Origin: Chloroflexota bacterium | Lineage (GTDB): Bacteria > Chloroflexota > Anaerolineae > Aggregatilineales > Phototrophicaceae | DNA length: 64,000 nucleotides | Direction of reading: 5' to 3' | Assembly: GCA_013388745.1 (NCBI GenBank) | Contig: JACAER010000013.1 | Span: forward strand, 35,366 to 99,365 | Shown: positions 51,505 through 61,162 of the stretch, piece after piece | Layout: each line of letters opens with the position of its first letter | Numbering within the stretch: the first letter of the stretch is position 1 | Program-made: the position numbers and the translations under genes | Notes under the pieces: model-generated | What the model was told of the DNA's origin: nothing | Seen by the model: the letters and a program-made list of their open reading frames with translations, nothing else | Database searches by the model: none

Positions 51505-52962
51505 CTATCGGTGCTTATCCAGTGCGCCGCGATACAGCGCCATGTAGCGTTCCGCGCCCTTATCCCAACTGAAGTCGATCTCCATCCCGCGCTTTTGCAT
51601 ACGCCGCCAGGCCTCTTTTTTGCGGTAGAACGTATCAATCGCCCAGCGCAGCACACCCAGCACCGCCGAGGATTCCTGCCAGCTAAAGACAAAACCCGTG
51701 CCGCTGTCCGCCGCGCCGTTATCATAATTTTCTACTGTATCGGCCAGCCCGCCCGTCTCGCGCACCACCGGCAGCGACCCGTAGCGCAGCGCGAACATCT
51801 GGCTGCTGCCGCACGGCTCGTAATGGCTCGGCATCAGGAACAGATCACTCCCGGCGTAGATCAACTGTGCTGTGCGCGCGTTAAATTCCATCAGCGCGCG
51901 CGCTTTCCAGCCGAAATCCTGCGCCAGCCGCCACGTCGCATATTCCAGATCGCTTTCGCCCGTGCCCAGAATCACCAACTGCGCATCCGTATCGATCATC
52001 AACTGGCGCAGCGCCGGCAGCGCCAAATCCAACCCCTTCTGCTGCACGAGGCGCGTCACCATGCCGATCAGCGGGATGTCGTCGCGCAGCGGCAGCCCCA
52101 CGCTGGCCTGCAAATGCGCTTTGTTGGCCGGGCGCTTTTCGACAAAATTTTCGCTGTTGAAGTTTTGGGCGATGCGCTTATCGGTCGCCGGATTCCATTC
52201 CGACATGTCGATGCCGTTCAGAATGCCTTCCAGATCATCGACACGGCGGCGGATCAGGCCTTCCAGCCCATAGGCCATATACGGATATTGAATTTCAATG
52301 GCGTGGCGCGGGCTAACCGTCGTCAGTTTGTCGGCGTAAGCGATACCGATCGCCAGCAGGTTATCGGTCAAATTCTGATACACCAGATCGGGGTGATGCC
52401 GGCCCGGCACACCCGCTTCCCACAGCCAGCCGCCGCCATATGGCCCCTGATAACCCATATTGTGAATCGTCAGCAGCGTGCCCACCTTCGCCCATTCGGG
52501 ACGCGCGCGGCTGTCGGCCACCAGAAACGGCACCAGCGCCGTATGCCAGTCGTTGACATGCAGCACATCAGGAAACCAGCCGGCGCGCTGGCGCAGTTAC
52601 CACGCCACCGCCGGGATCACCTGATTGAAAAAGATGAAGCGCGGCATATCCCAATTCCATTCGGTATACACCGTGTTTTCATCGCCAAAAAACGGCCAGC
52701 TTTTGACAAAATAAAAAGTCGTGTCGTTGTGCTCGGCGGTGAACACATGCACCTCCGCCGTGCCGTTGCGCTTCGAAAATGGAAATGAAAACATATAATG
52801 AATGCCGTAGCGCTCGTGATTGATCTGCCCATACAGCGGCATAATCACGCGCGCATCCAGCCCCAAGCGCTTCAGCGCTTTGGGCAGCGACCCGATCACA
52901 TCCCCCACACCGCCGACTTTGGCGAAGGGCGCCCCTTCGGCGGCGGCCAGCAAAACATTCAT
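51505..52962 (-). pseudogene. glgA: Glycogen synthase interrupted by one in-frame TAA codon
   Basis: 52962-52597 encodes [45 protein letters not shown]...[11 protein letters not shown], and the same frame continues LRQRAGWFPDVLHVNDWHTALVPFL...GSSQMFALRYGSLPVVRETGGLADTVENY to 51505. Confidence 0.85.
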
Positions 52963-52980
52963 ATCGTCCCCCGATGATAA

Positions 52981-54906
52981 TTACCCCGCCGCGAACCAGC
53001 GGTAGTCGATGTCCGCGAACAGCTTGTCGACCTGGTAATACTCTTCCGCCAGTCCCACATTCGGCGTCCGGCTTTCCAGGCTGCTCGCCAGCGCGTTGAA
53101 GCGTTCCAGGTGCGCGTTGAAGCGCTGAATGGCATATTCGCGCGCCTGCCCGGTGGTCACCAAAAACGGCCAATCCGACGCTTGCAGCAGCAGCACTTCG
53201 CGCGCCGCCTGCGCCAGCACCGCCGCTTCCTGCGGCGAGGGCTGCGCGATACTCGTCGCCAGCCTTTCCATACGCGCTTCGCTTTCGTAGATCGGCGCCC
53301 ACATCCACTGCGTTTCGCCGTTGTGCCACACGAAATGCGTGCCCCCCGCGCCCCACGAGCCTTCCGGCAGGTTAATCACCTCCGTCGGCGCGTGCTGCTC
53401 GATGTAGGTCGAAGCTGTCGTCAATTCCACATCCGGGTTTTCTGCCAGATGGCGCAGCACCTTGCCCAGCCATGTCACCCCTTCGAACCACCAGTGCCCG
53501 AACAACTCCGTATCATAATTCGAGGCGATCAAGCCGAATTTGCCGCCGCTGTGCTGGTGATAATCGCGCAGCAGATCGCCCACCAGATGCGCATAATGTT
53601 CTGCGTGCTGGTCGATTTTGTATTCCGCCCAATCGGGATGATAGTAATCTTTATAGCCCAATTCGACTTTCGCGCCGGTTACGCGCCAGTATTGCAGCCC
53701 GCTGGTGCCGGCTTTTTTGTGGAACTCGCGGTAATCAAAATCGCCCGGATAGCCCCAATCCGCGCTCCATACCTGCTGTCCGGTGCGGTTGTTACGCCCG
53801 ATCACTGCGACGCCCGAATGCCGCCCCGTATCTGTGCCGCCAATCGTATCGCTCACATAATAGGCCTGATAGGTTGTCGCCGGGCGTTCTGGCAGCGTTT
53901 GCCCCGCCGGGATCACGTAGCGCCGTTTGATTTCGCCATACGGCCCGAACACATCGCCCGCCGCGATCCCCACCGGATGCCCGCCTGTGATGGCGTGCGT
54001 CTCGCTGAAAAACACTTTCAGCCCGCTGCGCGCCAGCCATGTTTCGAGACCCGGACGCTGGCGGCCATCATCGCTGGCGTAGGCCGGGCGGTAGGCGCAT
54101 TCTGGCAGCCATATCCCCGTCGGCTTGCGCCCGAACAGCCGCTCATGCGTGCGCACGCCCATCTTGATCTGGGCGTTCACTGTGCTGTCGCGGCTCAGCA
54201 GCGGCAGATACCCGTGTGTCGCCGCGCTCGTCGTGATTTCGATGTAACCTTCGTCTTGTAAGCGCCGGAACGCGCCGATAATATCGCGGTGGAAACGCTG
54301 CGTGAACGCTTTTTTAGTATCTTCGAAGCGGCCTTTGTACCACTCCGCCAGATAGCGCAGATGCGAATCAGCAGTGTTGAGCACCGGCTCGCTGACAGAA
54401 ACGTGTTTGGCGGCTTTTTCGACGGCGCTTTCGATGCTGGTCGGGGGCGGGACGGGGGCCACATCCGCGGCGGCAGCGGCTTCCGGTGTTTTTTCGCCCC
54501 GCGCCGCTTCGATTTCGGCGGCGCCGGCCTGCGGCAGCGGTTTAGGCACGCCGAATTCGGCCAGCGTCCCGCGCAAATCCACCGGGCGCCCGGCGAAATA
54601 ATCCATATCGCGGCGAGCGACAGCAATTTTTTCGTCTAAATAGCGCTCGAAATTCGCCAGCACATCCGGGTCAGCCAACTGCTCGCCAAGCGTCGGCGTG
54701 ATGCCCAGCGTCAGCCGGAAACGCACACCCGCTTCTTTCAGATCATACAGGGTTTGCAGCAGCGGGATATAGGTTTCGCTGGCGGCTTCGTGAATCCATT
54801 CTTCCCCATGCGGCCAGCGCCCCGCCAAGCGCACATATGGCAGATGGCTGTGCAGCATAAAGGTAAAAGCCCCTAAAGCGCCCACTGGTCGCCTCCTCCG
54901 ACTCAC
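52981..54906 (-). CDS. GH57-family 1,4-alpha-glucan branching enzyme-like protein (DUF1957 C-terminus)
   Basis: ALGAFTFMLHSHLPYVRLAGRWPHGEEWIHEAASETYIPLLQTLYDL...RLTLGITPTLGEQLADPDVLANFERYLDEKI...GIWLPECAYRP...LIASNYDTELFGHWWFEGVTWLGKVL. Confidence 0.94.
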   Translation of the reverse strand: MSRRRRPVGALGAFTFMLHSHLPYVRLAGRWPHGEEWIHEAASETYIPLLQTLYDLKEAGVRFRLTLGITPTLGEQLADPDVLANFERYLDEKIAVARRDMDYFAGRPVDLRGTLAEFGVPKPLPQAGAAEIEAARGEKTPEAAAAADVAPVPPPTSIESAVEKAAKHVSVSEPVLNTADSHLRYLAEWYKGRFEDTKKAFTQRFHRDIIGAFRRLQDEGYIEITTSAATHGYLPLLSRDSTVNAQIKMGVRTHERLFGRKPTGIWLPECAYRPAYASDDGRQRPGLETWLARSGLKVFFSETHAITGGHPVGIAAGDVFGPYGEIKRRYVIPAGQTLPERPATTYQAYYVSDTIGGTDTGRHSGVAVIGRNNRTGQQVWSADWGYPGDFDYREFHKKAGTSGLQYWRVTGAKVELGYKDYYHPDWAEYKIDQHAEHYAHLVGDLLRDYHQHSGGKFGLIASNYDTELFGHWWFEGVTWLGKVLRHLAENPDVELTTASTYIEQHAPTEVINLPEGSWGAGGTHFVWHNGETQWMWAPIYESEARMERLATSIAQPSPQEAAVLAQAAREVLLLQASDWPFLVTTGQAREYAIQRFNAHLERFNALASSLESRTPNVGLAEEYYQVDKLFADIDYRWFAAG

Positions 54907-54960
54907 TTGGTCTTATGGGGCTGCATTTTAACCTTTTGCGGCCTCGCCGTCCAATGCGGC

Positions 54961-56229
54961 TCAACTGGCCTGCGGCAGCACGAGCGTAAACACGCTGCCC
55001 TGCCCCTGTTGGCTTTGCGCGCTCAGGTAGCCGTGATGCGCCTCCGCCACCGTCCGCGCGATAAACAAGCCCTGTCCCAGACCGCGCTGATCGATCAGCC
55101 GTCCATTGGCTGTGCGCGGCTCACCGCGATAAAAACGCTCGAAAATATGCGGCAGGTCTTTCTCGGAAATTCCCACGCCGGTGTCCAACACCTGCACCGC
55201 CACGCGCGCGCGCCCCTCGGCATCGCGGTCGCTCAAGCCCGCCGCGACCGTCACATGCCCGCCGGCTTCGGTGTAGCGCACGCTGTTTTGCACCAGATGC
55301 CCCAGCGCCCAGCGCAGGCGTTGATCGTCGCCGACGACTTTCAGCGCATTGGTATCGCGCGCCATCACCGTGATATCCAGTTTGGCACGTTTGACCTCCG
55401 GCGTCATGCCGTTCACCACGCTCCACAGCAGGTCTTCCAGACTCAGCGTATCCTGCCGGATGTTAAAGCTGCCCGCGCCCATTTCGGAAAGGTCGAGCAG
55501 TTCCACCACCATGCGGTTGAGGATATCCACATTGCGCGTCAGCAGTTCCAGATATTTGCGCGGCGGTGTTGCGCCCTCCGGCTGGCTGGCGATCAGTTCG
55601 CTGGCGCTTTTAATCACCTGCATCGGCGTGTTGAACTCGTGCGAAATGCCCAACACGAATTGATTTTTCAGCCGCTCGGCCAGCGCGTCGCGTGTCACAT
55701 CGCGGATCACAATCATCGTGCCCAGACGCCGTCCGTCGTCGCCCGCCACCGCTGCCAATTGTGCGCCCAGAATGCGATTATTGACCTGAATGCGCGTTGG
55801 CTCGCCCAGCGGCGACAGCTCCGTGTCGCTGTACGACACATCGCGATAGGCGTCGAACAGCGTGCCCAGTTCGCTTTCCCAAAAAGCCTTGTGGCTGCCA
55901 GTGCCCAGCAGCGCTTTGGCCGCTTTGTTAATCAGCACGATGCGCCCATCGTTGTCCTGCATGATGATACCTTCTTCGATCGTCCCCAGAATGCCCGCCA
56001 GCCGTTCCAGTTCGATCTCGCGTTCGCGCAGCGTGCGTTTGAGCGCCTGATTGCGTTCGGTCATGCGCTGGAACTGCTCGTGATGCAGGGCTTCGCGCTG
56101 TGAACGATGATGCAGCCCGCGGTACAGCCGGCTGAAAAGCTGCTCCGTCGCGCTGCCCAAGCGGTTGACACGCCCCAATATCCCGTTCAATTCGCGCGTG
56201 TCTGGAGGGGGAGTTGGATTCATGCTCAT
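54961..56229 (-). CDS. PAS-domain sensor histidine kinase
   Basis: PAS-like ERLAGILGTIEEGIIMQDNDGRIVLINKAAKALLG; HisKA QFVLGISHEFNTPMQVIKSASELI; HATPase WALGHLVQNSVRYTEAGGHVTVA...VLDTGVGISEKDLPHIFERFYRG...GLGQGLFIARTVAEAHHG. Confidence 0.94.
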   Translation of the reverse strand: MSMNPTPPPDTRELNGILGRVNRLGSATEQLFSRLYRGLHHRSQREALHHEQFQRMTERNQALKRTLREREIELERLAGILGTIEEGIIMQDNDGRIVLINKAAKALLGTGSHKAFWESELGTLFDAYRDVSYSDTELSPLGEPTRIQVNNRILGAQLAAVAGDDGRRLGTMIVIRDVTRDALAERLKNQFVLGISHEFNTPMQVIKSASELIASQPEGATPPRKYLELLTRNVDILNRMVVELLDLSEMGAGSFNIRQDTLSLEDLLWSVVNGMTPEVKRAKLDITVMARDTNALKVVGDDQRLRWALGHLVQNSVRYTEAGGHVTVAAGLSDRDAEGRARVAVQVLDTGVGISEKDLPHIFERFYRGEPRTANGRLIDQRGLGQGLFIARTVAEAHHGYLSAQSQQGQGSVFTLVLPQAS

Positions 56230-56639
56230 CAGTGGCCTCCCGATTTCTCGCGGATAATGTCGTGCAAAATGCCGTGCAGCTTCTCGAAATCTGGCAGCGG
56301 CTTGCTGATGATCTGATCCACGCCATCGCTGCGCATCATGGCCGCGCGTTCATCGTCGGTCAGGGTAAAGGCCGTCATCAGCACTACCGGGATATGCGCC
56401 AACGCCTGCACGCGGCGAATACGGTTGGCGACTTCGTTGCCTTTTTTGCCCGGCATACGGATGTCCATCAAAGCGAATTCCGGCAGCGGCCCGCTGTACG
56501 TCCCCGCTTCAACCGTGTCCAAAAAATCCCAGGCCTTCTGTCCGCTTTCGAAGGCCAGCGGCGTGTGTCCCCATGCGCGGCACATCATGCTGACCAGATT
56601 GCGAATATCTGCTTCATCTTCCGCGATCAACCAGTTCAA
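56229..56639 (-). CDS. Response regulator receiver protein (TTG start proposed)
   Basis: LNWLIAEDEADIRNLVSMMCRAWGHTPLAFESGQKAWDFL...FALMDIRMPGKKGNEVANRIRRV...VVLMTAFTLTDDERAAMMRSDGVDQIISKPLPDFEKL; stop overlaps the kinase ATG. Confidence 0.9.
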   Translation of the reverse strand: MNWLIAEDEADIRNLVSMMCRAWGHTPLAFESGQKAWDFLDTVEAGTYSGPLPEFALMDIRMPGKKGNEVANRIRRVQALAHIPVVLMTAFTLTDDERAAMMRSDGVDQIISKPLPDFEKLHGILHDIIREKSGGH

Positions 56640-56820
56640 CCTGTGGCCTCCCTTTTGCCTGTGTCGGCGGCGGCACGCGCCGCGCGCATGAATTTTTAGC
56701 CAAGACAGCGGCGTTTTGCCGAACCTCATGTTTAAGTATAGCGAAATTGGCTTAAACTGCGGAATAAGATATTGCGTTTGCCTAAATACAATTAGAAAAT
56801 TATCATTATACTGTTGTCAA

Positions 56821-57303
56821 ATGGTTGGTGCATCAGGAGAGTGGCCCTTGTCAACATGGATGGTGGTCGAGGACGAACCGGACATCTACGAAGTCCTGCT
56901 GGCAATGTTCGAGATGTGGGGCATTGAAGGCGTGGCCTTTGTCGATGGGGAGGAAGCAGTCGCCTGGATCGAAGACGTAGATCGGGGCCGCTTTAAGGGT
57001 GAACTGCCCGAACTGGCGCTGCTCGATATTCGCCTCCCCGGCGAAATCAAAGGGCAAATGGTCGGGGAACGGCTGCGCAAAAGCCCGATTCTGGGACACA
57101 TCGCCGTCGTCATGAGCACGGCCTACAAGCTGTCGCCCGACGAAGAACGCCAGATCATCGCCCAGGCCGGCGCCGATAAGCTGGTCTACAAGCCGCTGCC
57201 CAAGTTCAACGAATTGCAGCTTATGTTGGAAGAAGTGATTGCCCAGCGCCGCGCCAAAACCAGGCCCGCGCCGGTCGATGGCAGCAGCCCCAGCGCTAAC
57301 TAG
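56821..57303 (+). CDS. Response regulator receiver protein
   Basis: STWMVVEDEPDIYEVLLAMFEMWGIEGVAFVDGEEAVAWI...ALLDIRLPGEIKGQMVGERLRKSPILGHIAVVMSTAYKLSPDEERQIIAQAGADKLVYKPLPKF; start uncertain. Confidence 0.88.
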   Translation: MVGASGEWPLSTWMVVEDEPDIYEVLLAMFEMWGIEGVAFVDGEEAVAWIEDVDRGRFKGELPELALLDIRLPGEIKGQMVGERLRKSPILGHIAVVMSTAYKLSPDEERQIIAQAGADKLVYKPLPKFNELQLMLEEVIAQRRAKTRPAPVDGSSPSAN

Positions 57304-57316
57304 AAAGGACGCCGTT

Positions 57317-58060
57317 ATGCGTAGTCTTGCGCCGACTCGTTCGCTGGCGCGCCGTTCGACTCGCCTCTTTCAGATCGCGATTGTCGTGGTGCTGGGGGGC
57401 GTGTTCTTGTGCGTCGTGGCCCTGCTCTTATATGTCATTCCTTTTGTCGTCGCCAGCAATCCCGGCTTCGGTTTTTACAACGCGCTGCGCACCATCCTTC
57501 TGGTCGTGGGCATCCTGGTTGCGCTGGCAGGCGGCGGCATGGCGCTGCGCGCCGTTACCTGGAAACTCGATAACAACCTGGCTATCCGCGTGGGCGAACA
57601 GCTTGCCCCGCGCCTGGATGACCGCTATACCTTCATCCGCAATGTCAGCAAATTAGGGTTGGGCTATATCGACGCCGTGCTCATCGGCCCGCCTGGCGTG
57701 CTGGTGTTCCGCATCCTCGATATCGAAGGCAATCTGCTGAACGAAGGCTCCAACTGGGTCAAAAAGAACCGGCGCGGCGAATACATGCCCATGATGTTCA
57801 ACCCCAGCAGCGAAGTGCTGGCCGATATGAAAGGTCTGGGGGAATATCTGGCGCGGCGCGGGCACACCAATCTGCCGCTTTATGGCATCGTGGTCTTTAC
57901 CAAAGAACCGCCGCTGGTGGTGCTGCGCGCCAGCAATCCCACCGTGCCTTCTAGCCAGCTTACGGGCATCGTCGATACGCTTGCCAGCGACTACTTCGCG
58001 ATGGAACGCTTCGACAGCGGCGCGGCGCAAAAGCTGGTCAAACTGCTCACCGACGGCTAA
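57317..58060 (+). CDS. Membrane protein with possible NERD-like domain, hypothetical
   Basis: Two N-terminal TMs then GYIDAVLIGPPGVLVFRILDIEGNLLNEGSNWVKKNRRGEYMPMMFNPSSEVLADMKGLGEYLARRG; NERD-like assignment tentative. Confidence 0.6.
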   Translation: MRSLAPTRSLARRSTRLFQIAIVVVLGGVFLCVVALLLYVIPFVVASNPGFGFYNALRTILLVVGILVALAGGGMALRAVTWKLDNNLAIRVGEQLAPRLDDRYTFIRNVSKLGLGYIDAVLIGPPGVLVFRILDIEGNLLNEGSNWVKKNRRGEYMPMMFNPSSEVLADMKGLGEYLARRGHTNLPLYGIVVFTKEPPLVVLRASNPTVPSSQLTGIVDTLASDYFAMERFDSGAAQKLVKLLTDG

Positions 58061-58069
58061 AATTCTGCT

Positions 58070-58113
58070 CCCCTCCCTGAAATCGGGGAGGGACCGGGGG
58101 TGGGGTCACCCCC
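58070..58113. repeat. Double palindromic G/C-tract element (CCCCTCCC/GGGGAGGG and GGGGGTG/CACCCCC)
   Basis: Two successive hairpins between convergent genes. Confidence 0.75.
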
Positions 58114-58116
58114 GCC

Positions 58117-59454
58117 TCACCCCGCGCGCCCCTCCCAGCGGAAGCGCCACGCGCAGCCCGGCGCATAAGTGAACGTCACCGTGAGTTCGCCCGTATACGT
58201 CGCCGCCGCCAGCGTCAGCCGCAGCGTATACGTCGCATCGCCCAGCGCCGCCGCGCCGATATAATCCACGCCCTCCGCCGTCATGATAAAGCGCAGATCG
58301 TTCCAGGCCACCTGTTGCAGCGTGCGCGTGTCATCAAAACGCAGCGTCAGCGGGAAGGCCGCCGATTCGGATGCCCCGCCGCAGGTGTCGCTCAGCAGCG
58401 CAGCGAAGTTCAGCCACAATTCCCCCTCTATAGCGGGCGCTGTGGGCGTTTCTCCCTCCTCCAGCGCGGCGATTTGCGCTTCAGTCAGCGTGGGCGGCAC
58501 AGTGACCGCCTCCGGCAGCAGACTCAACGGCGCATGGACTAAAATGTCCTGATCGTAAGGCTCCAGGGGCAGAAGCGCGCCCGCCGCGAGGCCCTCGGCG
58601 TTCAGCGGCACCCGCGCCTGTGTGCCCGCCGCCACAAACTGATAGGCGCCCTCGGCCTCTGCCAGCACTGAACCGCTCAGCAGCGTCAGCCGCAGTTCAT
58701 CGTCGGCTTGCAGCAGCAGCGTCGAATCCAGGCGCAGATTGACGGCGTTGACCGACAGCAGTGCCCGCCCAGAAAAAGCCGGCGTCTGCATCAGCAGCCC
58801 GCCGCATTCGCCGCTGCGCAGCGCCAGCGCCTGCATCGGCCCGTACTGCGGCACATTCGGATCGACCACGTTCAACGTCGCCACATCGCCTTCGACGTTC
58901 ACCAGCGTCGCCAGCACCCACCCGCTGGCCGCCGGCGCGTCGATCAGCAGCCAACTGCTGTCACTCAGCCGTCCGATGGCTGTCGCCGCCTGCGCGAGGC
59001 GCAGCGAACCGCGAATCTCGGCGTTTTCACGCGGCAGCGCGCGGATATTGGCCCCCGTGCGCGCGGTAATCGGCAGCGTCACGGGGGCGTCCGCCGCCCC
59101 CAGATTCGTCAGCGTAATGTCGCCATAGCCGATCAGCGTCACGTTCTCCTGCGGCGCGGCGTCGGCGAAATTGGCCTGCACGCGCAGCACAGCGATTCCC
59201 CCGTTGATCGTCAGCGCGCGCAGCGTATGCAAATCCGTCGTATCGCCCGCCTGCGCGAAGACCGCTTCCACGCCCGCTGTCGTTTCCGCGCTGATGTCGC
59301 CCGCGCCGTAGCACGCCATATTGCGCGACGTATCAGCGCACGCCGCACGCACCGCTTCAATAGCGAATACCGGGCAGTCCGCGCTCTGCGCCAGCACGCG
59401 CGCCGCCAAGAACACTACCGCCAGCGCGATCAACCCACTTTTCACAGCATTCAT
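58117..59454 (-). CDS. Secreted protein with bacterial SH3-like segment, hypothetical
   Basis: Signal peptide MNAVKSGLIALAVVFLAARVLAQS; SH3b-like GANIRALPRENAEIRGSLRLAQAATAIGRLSDSSWLLIDAPAASGWVLATLVNVEGD. Confidence 0.75.
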   Translation of the reverse strand: MNAVKSGLIALAVVFLAARVLAQSADCPVFAIEAVRAACADTSRNMACYGAGDISAETTAGVEAVFAQAGDTTDLHTLRALTINGGIAVLRVQANFADAAPQENVTLIGYGDITLTNLGAADAPVTLPITARTGANIRALPRENAEIRGSLRLAQAATAIGRLSDSSWLLIDAPAASGWVLATLVNVEGDVATLNVVDPNVPQYGPMQALALRSGECGGLLMQTPAFSGRALLSVNAVNLRLDSTLLLQADDELRLTLLSGSVLAEAEGAYQFVAAGTQARVPLNAEGLAAGALLPLEPYDQDILVHAPLSLLPEAVTVPPTLTEAQIAALEEGETPTAPAIEGELWLNFAALLSDTCGGASESAAFPLTLRFDDTRTLQQVAWNDLRFIMTAEGVDYIGAAALGDATYTLRLTLAAATYTGELTVTFTYAPGCAWRFRWEGRAG

Positions 59455-59551
59455 AGGCTGACCCGAAGAATCCCTCTTTGGCCGTAGACCAATTTTACGG
59501 TATTTCGGCCTATAATAATAATTGGATTTTCCCCACACAGGCAGGCAGATT

Positions 59552-60760
59552 ATGGCCGACGTGTTCATCAGCTACCGGCGCAAAGAAAGCTCGCAGCTTG
59601 CCGACAATCTCGTCACCAAACTCAAGCAGCGGCGCATCAGCGTCTTCCTGGACACGCGCAACACCGACGGCGGCGGGCCGTTTCCGCCGCGCCTCTTGGC
59701 GGCTATCGAGCGTTCGCGCGTATTTGTCTGTCTGCTGGGCGCGACCACGCTGGAATCGGATTGGGTGCAAAAAGAGATCGAGCACGCGCACAAGCACAAA
59801 AAAGTGCTGATTCCGGTGTTTCAAGAAAGCTACCAGCGCCCGGCAGAGGCGCTGCCGGCGGTGGCGGCGCTGCTGCAAAACGACGGTGTGCATTTTATGG
59901 ATGTCAAAAACATCTATATCGACGACGCGATTGACGCGCTGGTCAAACTGATTCGTCCCTATCAACGCCCGCTGCGCCTTTACGCCGGTTTGCTGACACT
60001 GGCGCTGCTGGCGGCGGTGGTTATCGGCTTTTTCGTCTTGCGTCCCTTGTTCGGAGGCACGGATGCTGCCGTCACACCTACTGTCAGCCCCACGCCGACA
60101 TCCTCACCCAGCGCGACCGCCAGCCCGACGCCAGAAGTGAGTCCTACGGCGACGGTGGCGCCCTGCGCGCTGTGGGAGAATGGCGCGCAGGGCTATGTTA
60201 TTGGCGATGAGGCGACGCTGCGCCCGCAGCCCAGCAGCGAATCGACCTACATGGGTCTCGACGCGAACCTGCCATACGGCGCGCGCGTAGAAATTATCGG
60301 CGCAGTCTTTTTTGACGGCCAGCAGTGCTGGTGGTATGTCGTGCCCATCGGCACTGAACTCAGCGTTGCTATTGGCTGGATTGAGGAAGAACTGCTGAGC
60401 GACACCCTACCGGCCACGCCGACACCCGTGCGCAGTCCCGGCTTCACCGCTGATCCCGGCCAAGGTGGGCCCGATGCGCCCACCGACCTTTGCGGCGATC
60501 TCAACTGCGATCCGGGCGAGGAACAGACCTGCCCGCGTGACTGCCCCCTACCGCCGACGGCCTACGTACCGCCGGCACCTGTCTGCGGGAATTTGATCTG
60601 CGAGGCGGGCGAACCCAATAGCTGCCCGCGCGACTGTAGGATTGTGCCGACGCAAGAAGGCGCGCCGAGCGCCGCCGTCTGCGGCAATCTCAACTGTGAG
60701 GCCGGTGAAACGACAAGCTGCCCGCGCGACTGCCCGATCGCGCCGACAGGCAGTCCGTAA
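59552..60760 (+). CDS. Membrane-anchored TIR-domain protein with extracytoplasmic SH3-like and Cys-rich repeats
   Basis: MADVFISYRRKESSQLADNLVTKLKQRRISVFLDTRN...VFVCLLGATTLESDWVQKEIEHAHKHKKVLIPVF (TIR); TM LRLYAGLLTLALLAAVVIGFFVLRPLF; P/T/S linker; SH3-like; three CG(D/N)LxC(D/E)xGExxxCPRDC repeats. Confidence 0.9.
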   Translation: MADVFISYRRKESSQLADNLVTKLKQRRISVFLDTRNTDGGGPFPPRLLAAIERSRVFVCLLGATTLESDWVQKEIEHAHKHKKVLIPVFQESYQRPAEALPAVAALLQNDGVHFMDVKNIYIDDAIDALVKLIRPYQRPLRLYAGLLTLALLAAVVIGFFVLRPLFGGTDAAVTPTVSPTPTSSPSATASPTPEVSPTATVAPCALWENGAQGYVIGDEATLRPQPSSESTYMGLDANLPYGARVEIIGAVFFDGQQCWWYVVPIGTELSVAIGWIEEELLSDTLPATPTPVRSPGFTADPGQGGPDAPTDLCGDLNCDPGEEQTCPRDCPLPPTAYVPPAPVCGNLICEAGEPNSCPRDCRIVPTQEGAPSAAVCGNLNCEAGETTSCPRDCPIAPTGSP

Positions 60761-60763
60761 GCT

Positions 60764-61162
60764 TTAGGGGTTATGCTCGCACAGCCCGACCGTCACGCCG
60801 CCCGTCATGTGACTGGGCACATTCACAACTTTCAATTTGGGAAACGAAAGCACCAGCGGCGCCGGGGGCAAAATGCCCTGAGTCACGGCAGCGGGAATCG
60901 TCGTCGCTTCCAGATCATCCACCTCGATCATCAGCGTCACGGCGGACGCGCGCGGCATCGCGTTCAGTTCGATAATGCGTTCGCCAATGCCCAGCACCGC
61001 TTTGGTCACGTTGGCATCGGAAGGCGGGGTCATGCCGGTGAAGGGGTCGCTTGCCGGCGCAACAGCGCGCACCGGCAACTTCAAAAAATCACGCCAGAAG
61101 CGCAGCGCCTGCTGCATGTTATCAACGTCAATCGAGATCGTGTGGATACGCACGCCAGCCAT
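60764..61162 (-). CDS. VOC/glyoxalase family protein
   Basis: VRIHTISIDVDNMQQALRFWRDFLKLPVRAVAPASDP...LMIEVDDLEATTIPAAVTQGILPPAPLVLSFP. Confidence 0.8.
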   Translation of the reverse strand: MAGVRIHTISIDVDNMQQALRFWRDFLKLPVRAVAPASDPFTGMTPPSDANVTKAVLGIGERIIELNAMPRASAVTLMIEVDDLEATTIPAAVTQGILPPAPLVLSFPKLKVVNVPSHMTGGVTVGLCEHNP

